The notes beneath the pieces were generated by a model that had not been told where the DNA came from, made no database searches, and saw only the letters and a list, made by a program, of their open reading frames with translations. Positions 61,071-64,000 of a stretch of 64,000 nucleotides of DNA are shown piece by piece (within the stretch, counting starts at the first letter, position 1; every line of letters begins with the position of its first letter). The DNA comes from Nemopilema nomurai. Its lineage: Eukaryota > Cnidaria > Scyphozoa > Rhizostomeae > Rhizostomatidae. A program made the translations under genes and the position numbers. Location: contig PEDN01001372.1 of assembly GCA_003864495.1 (NCBI GenBank), forward strand, positions 124,001-188,000, written 5' to 3'.

Positions 61071-64000
61071 CCCTATTTTAGTACCTGATGAATTGTTCTC
61101 TTTCAGCTTGCTTTTAAGAACTCGCTTCTGATCGTGGTTTTGCCTGACCAGCCTACAAGGCTTTCCCAGAGCACGACTCAACCAACCAGCAGCTTCGTCA
61201 CCACAGTCATCGCAAGAAACTCTACAAAACGTAAATGTGATTCGGTATGGTATGAATAAAACCATGCAATCTAGGATATACTAAATACGTTAAGAATAAA
61301 GGCATTGCTACTAAATAAAATTTATGGCAAAACTGCAGACTTTTTATTGTTAACGTTGGGTGGAAACTTTTGCAAGAAAGAAGTCAAAGTATGAATGATA
61401 TTGTTTTGGAAATGTTTGAACTCTCTCGCCATTAACTCTACATAGAATTATAAATATATTATCTATATAATTTAATATTCGTTCATAAATAACTTCCCTT
61501 CACAAGGGTCACACCCTTATCGAAAATATAACGATAGTGCTAAGCGGTTTCATGCTGACCGTCCAGAGCAAGTAAGACTGTTAAGCAATTAAAATATCAA
61601 GTTAGACAACGGCATAAAAACAAATAGCAGAAAACATTGCTAGGCATTTCAATTGCTTACCTTTGGCCACAAACTCGAGACAGGCAATGTTCCCTGTCAT
61701 GTGCTTGAATTGGCTCGCCGGCGTCTTTTTCAAGTGGCACAGCCACGTCACCATGGCCTTAGGACAAAAATTCTCTGTTAAAATTACATAATCTAGAAAT
61801 ACATCTAAGATTGAAAAGCAGAAATTTCTAATGGGACCTGCTTGTCTTTTAACATGATGTAGCACATTTTTGTGAATTGAAATAAGTTGCTTTTGGGGCA
61901 GGAAAATCCGGCTATAATAAAGCAGCATTTTCCCTAGTCTACGCAGTTATCTGTACCAGATGCTGAAGGTGACAAATCAATGCAAAAGCTGCCTAAAGAA
62001 TAAGTATGGTTAATAAAGAGGTATCAGGTAAGAATAAGTATGACTATCATCTACGAGAGGTTGACACCAATCATAGGCAAGATCCAAAATAAATTTGAAA
62101 CGACAAACCTTCAAAGCTTAAAATCAAGATGTTTTTGCTTTTGTCAATGGTTGGTTTAATAAACACCATGCGTGGTTCCTTTTTCTGAGTAAGTACGGAG
62201 CCATATTCTGTAATAACCATCCATTCTCTATCGTATAACAAACCCTTCTCGCTCACTGTCCATTTCAAAACCTATAAAGTGATTGAAAACAGCCAATTAC
62301 ATCAACTTTATGGAATTACTTTTTAAATTAAATTACATTCGTATGAATATGAGGCAATTAGGAAATGGCATTCGTAAATAGAGCCTAAAATGTCAATCTT
62401 GGTGAAGCTTCATCTGTCTGCACTGATTATATTTCATCTGTCTGCCAAGATCACGTGGTACAGAATTAACGGACGTGCGTTTCTGGGGAATGAATTAACC
62501 ATGCAGTGGACTTAATTACAGATCCATTCAAAGAAGATCCTCCCTTTAAAGACGATATCAATAAAGAGCCAACAACCTACTTTCCCATCTTAAATTCAAG
62601 TTTTTTAATCCTCCTCACGACATGTTCTCTAAATTCTGAACTTCCACATAAGCACGATACATCGGCCTCCCCCCTACCCAACTCTTAACAAACACCAAAC
62701 TTTAGTAGAGCAACCTATCGTACCTCAAATGCACCACAAGACTTGACTGGATAGACGTAGATTCGCTTCAAAAGACACCCATTCGCCTGGCCTTTGTTCT
62801 CGCTAGGTTGGCCGTCTAATGCTTGACTTCCAAAAGAACTCTGATTTCCATTCAGGTCGCTACATAACTTTAAAGCTGCCTCCTTCACATTGACTCCGCA
62901 TTTCAACGAGGAATCAATACGCTCATTTTTGTCTACAGAGGCTTTCGAATCAATTTGTGTTTCTTGGGTGTCTGGATTCTTGCTAGAGAGGGAGAGATCT
63001 CCACCACTCACTGACGGGTTACGTACGAGAAAACATTCGCCGAGAAAGTTCAAGAAGCCCCAGGCGTCCTTAAAAGTTGACATGTATCCAAACGAAATAC
63101 GGACAGAGCCAGTGGGACGTCCATCTATAATGTCCATCTGGTCGCCACAAACATGGCCAGCATTGTAGTTGGCCAGCATCTGTTCATCGCTGAGTTTAAG
63201 ATGCTTTTGACAGTCGCCAGTATTACAGAAGCAGCCGGTACGCAGGTGAATGTTTGAAAGGGATGCTAGCTTTTCCACCTAGAAAGAAACGGACTTGATA
63301 ACGGCAAAGAAGCAGCAATGTGTTACAATGTAAGGATAAAGATTGCATCATCCAAGAGGTGCTTGCTAGATATGACATTTTTAGTAAAAAAAAGGTGACA
63401 GTGGAAACTATAAAAACATTGATGGAATATTTGGAGGCATGTGTGTGAATGACTTTGCTGACATGTATCCCAGTATAATGCCTCGATTCTTTGTTTGCAC
63501 TGGTGAAAATTACTGGCTCGGAAACTGCGATTTTTTGTTGAATCTGAATGTAAATATAATGATAAAACGACCCTAATAATACTAATAATATCATGCATGA
63601 AAAACAAAACAAAGTAAAGCTGTGCATTTTACAACTGGAAAGCTTCGATTGGATTAGACAATCGCTTGAAAATTCACAGGGCTCCACCACCATATGGTCT
63701 ACAAACAAGAGGCATTTCAGCAAGCAGCGCCTCTTTTTGGAAGAAATCACAGCTTCGAACATGCCGCGCTAAAGGAATTAACTTCAAAATAAAAACGGTA
63801 ATAATTAATCAAGTGAATAAGATTAGCAATGCTGGCAAATATTCAATTAATGGATTAAATCTCAATTATGAGGCGATGTTGAAATAAGAGACGAGAAAGC
63901 CTTGATCTAAAGGTACCTGGCTGTATCCTATGTAATCGCCGCTTGAGCCTATTAGATTGAAGTTAATAGCAGGACCCTGCTTCCTTTTATCTTCGTAGTC
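57943..64000 (-). CDS. MOCOS: Molybdenum cofactor sulfurase, C-terminal part (partial)
   Basis: Eight exons: 63917-64000 (runs off the window), 62724-63278, 62109-62271, 61661-61757, 61085-61221, 59725-59936, 58741-58844, 57943-58032, encoding about 480 C-terminal residues of a protein of roughly 850-900. MOCOS uses a pyridoxal-phosphate cysteine desulfurase domain and a MOSC domain to put the terminal sulfur on the molybdenum cofactor of xanthine dehydrogenase and aldehyde oxidase. Seen here: end of the aminotransferase fold (GPAINFNLI, SNIHLRTGCFCNTGDCQ with the persulfide cysteine, TGSVRISFGYMST); an acidic/Ser-rich linker; the MOSC N-terminal barrel (KRIYVYPVKSCGAF); and MOSC with CGDEAAGWLSRALGKPCRLVRQ and KCQRCQMICIN. 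The protein ends in DAVVAPP. All phases match except a one-base gap at 58,799-58,801. The 5' exons lie beyond 64,000. Confidence 0.94.
58799..58801 (-). other. MOCOS: One-base frameshift in the penultimate MOCOS exon
   Basis: One frame gives TAGKCQRCQMICINQ, the conserved MOSC motif, and then soon stops. The adjacent frame gives KTAVRNREPLETLVRMRGSQ, which splices in phase into the last exon. One extra A in the AAA run joins them exactly and makes the exon 105 bp, a phase-0 length. The rest of the gene is intact. Confidence 0.8.
60789..60852 (+). repeat. tRNA-like (Pol III promoter-like) element in MOCOS intron
   Basis: On the plus strand, GGTC and GACC ends are separated by a box A-like word (TAACCCAGTGG) and a good box B (GAGTTCGATTCC). 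The middle does not form a full cloverleaf. The element is distinct from the two SINE-like copies at 20,980 and 51,021. It lies about 130 bp upstream of the hammerhead motif on the same strand. Confidence 0.5.
60926..60954. repeat. AT microsatellite left of the hammerhead
   Basis: Imperfect TA repeats, interrupted by AAATTTT, immediately precede the ribozyme segment. Confidence 0.9.
60976..61030 (+). ncRNA. Type I hammerhead ribozyme motif
   Basis: All core elements are present in order. Stem I 5' strand CTGCA is 60,983-60,987. CTGACGA (60,988-60,994) matches C3-U4-G5-A6-N7-G8-A9. Stem II is GCCC (60,995-60,998) paired with GGGC (61,004-61,007), with loop ACAAA. GAAA is 61,008-61,011. Stem III is the palindrome ACAGTACTGT (61,011-61,020), which could fold as a very short stem or pair between two molecules. 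The cleavage triplet is GTC, cut after 61,021. The stem I 3' strand TGCAG is 61,022-61,026. Stem I is the open end (type I), as in newt satellite and metazoan retroelement ribozymes. Activity is not shown; the very short stem III suggests a dimeric form. Confidence 0.85.
61038..61070. repeat. AT microsatellite right of the hammerhead
   Basis: A nearly pure (AT)n run of about 33 bp interrupted by one C. It lies in the MOCOS intron, just downstream of the exon at 61,085 in gene orientation. Confidence 0.95.

Overview
This is a 64 kb piece of an AT-rich, intron-rich eukaryotic nuclear genome. Coding exons are mostly 60-200 bp with GT-AG introns. All confident genes are animal genes and all lie on the minus strand. 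An invertebrate animal, most likely a cnidarian (coral or anemone), fits the small conserved exons, the tRNA-derived repeats and a hammerhead ribozyme. That taxonomic call is inference (about 50 %).

Layout. 1-16.4 kb: no gene I can support; it holds a GC-rich minisatellite (6,666-6,745) and a TA-flanked MITE (8,539-8,936). 16.4-28.6 kb: an 11-exon cordon-bleu (COBL)-like actin-regulator gene with an added N-terminal EVH1 (WH1) domain, a COBL-type ubiquitin-like domain, two KKRKAPLPP motifs, a proline-rich stretch and a very long charged helix. 28.6-36.3 kb: intergenic. 36.3-48.0 kb: a complete 16-exon LMBR1/LMBR1L-family membrane-protein gene (488 aa), with a decayed Tc1/mariner element in one intron. 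49.3-56.5 kb: a complete 10-exon NAD-dependent glycerol-3-phosphate dehydrogenase gene (GPD1, 348 aa), with a possible in-frame N-terminal extension and a tRNA-like element in an intron. 57.9 kb to the window edge: the last eight exons of molybdenum cofactor sulfurase (MOCOS); its 5' part lies beyond 64,000. A MOCOS intron carries, on the plus strand, a hammerhead ribozyme flanked by AT microsatellites and preceded by a tRNA-like element.

The exon chains were built by hand from splice sites. Codon phase matches at every junction in all four genes. Two places break the frame by one missing base: about 18,070 in COBL and 58,799-58,801 in MOCOS. Both are in or beside short homopolymers, so assembly error is the simplest explanation.

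The four genes have unrelated jobs (actin regulation, membrane receptor, glycerol-phosphate shuttle, molybdenum cofactor maturation); nothing suggests they act together. The two most interesting items are the EVH1-COBL domain fusion and the intronic hammerhead ribozyme.
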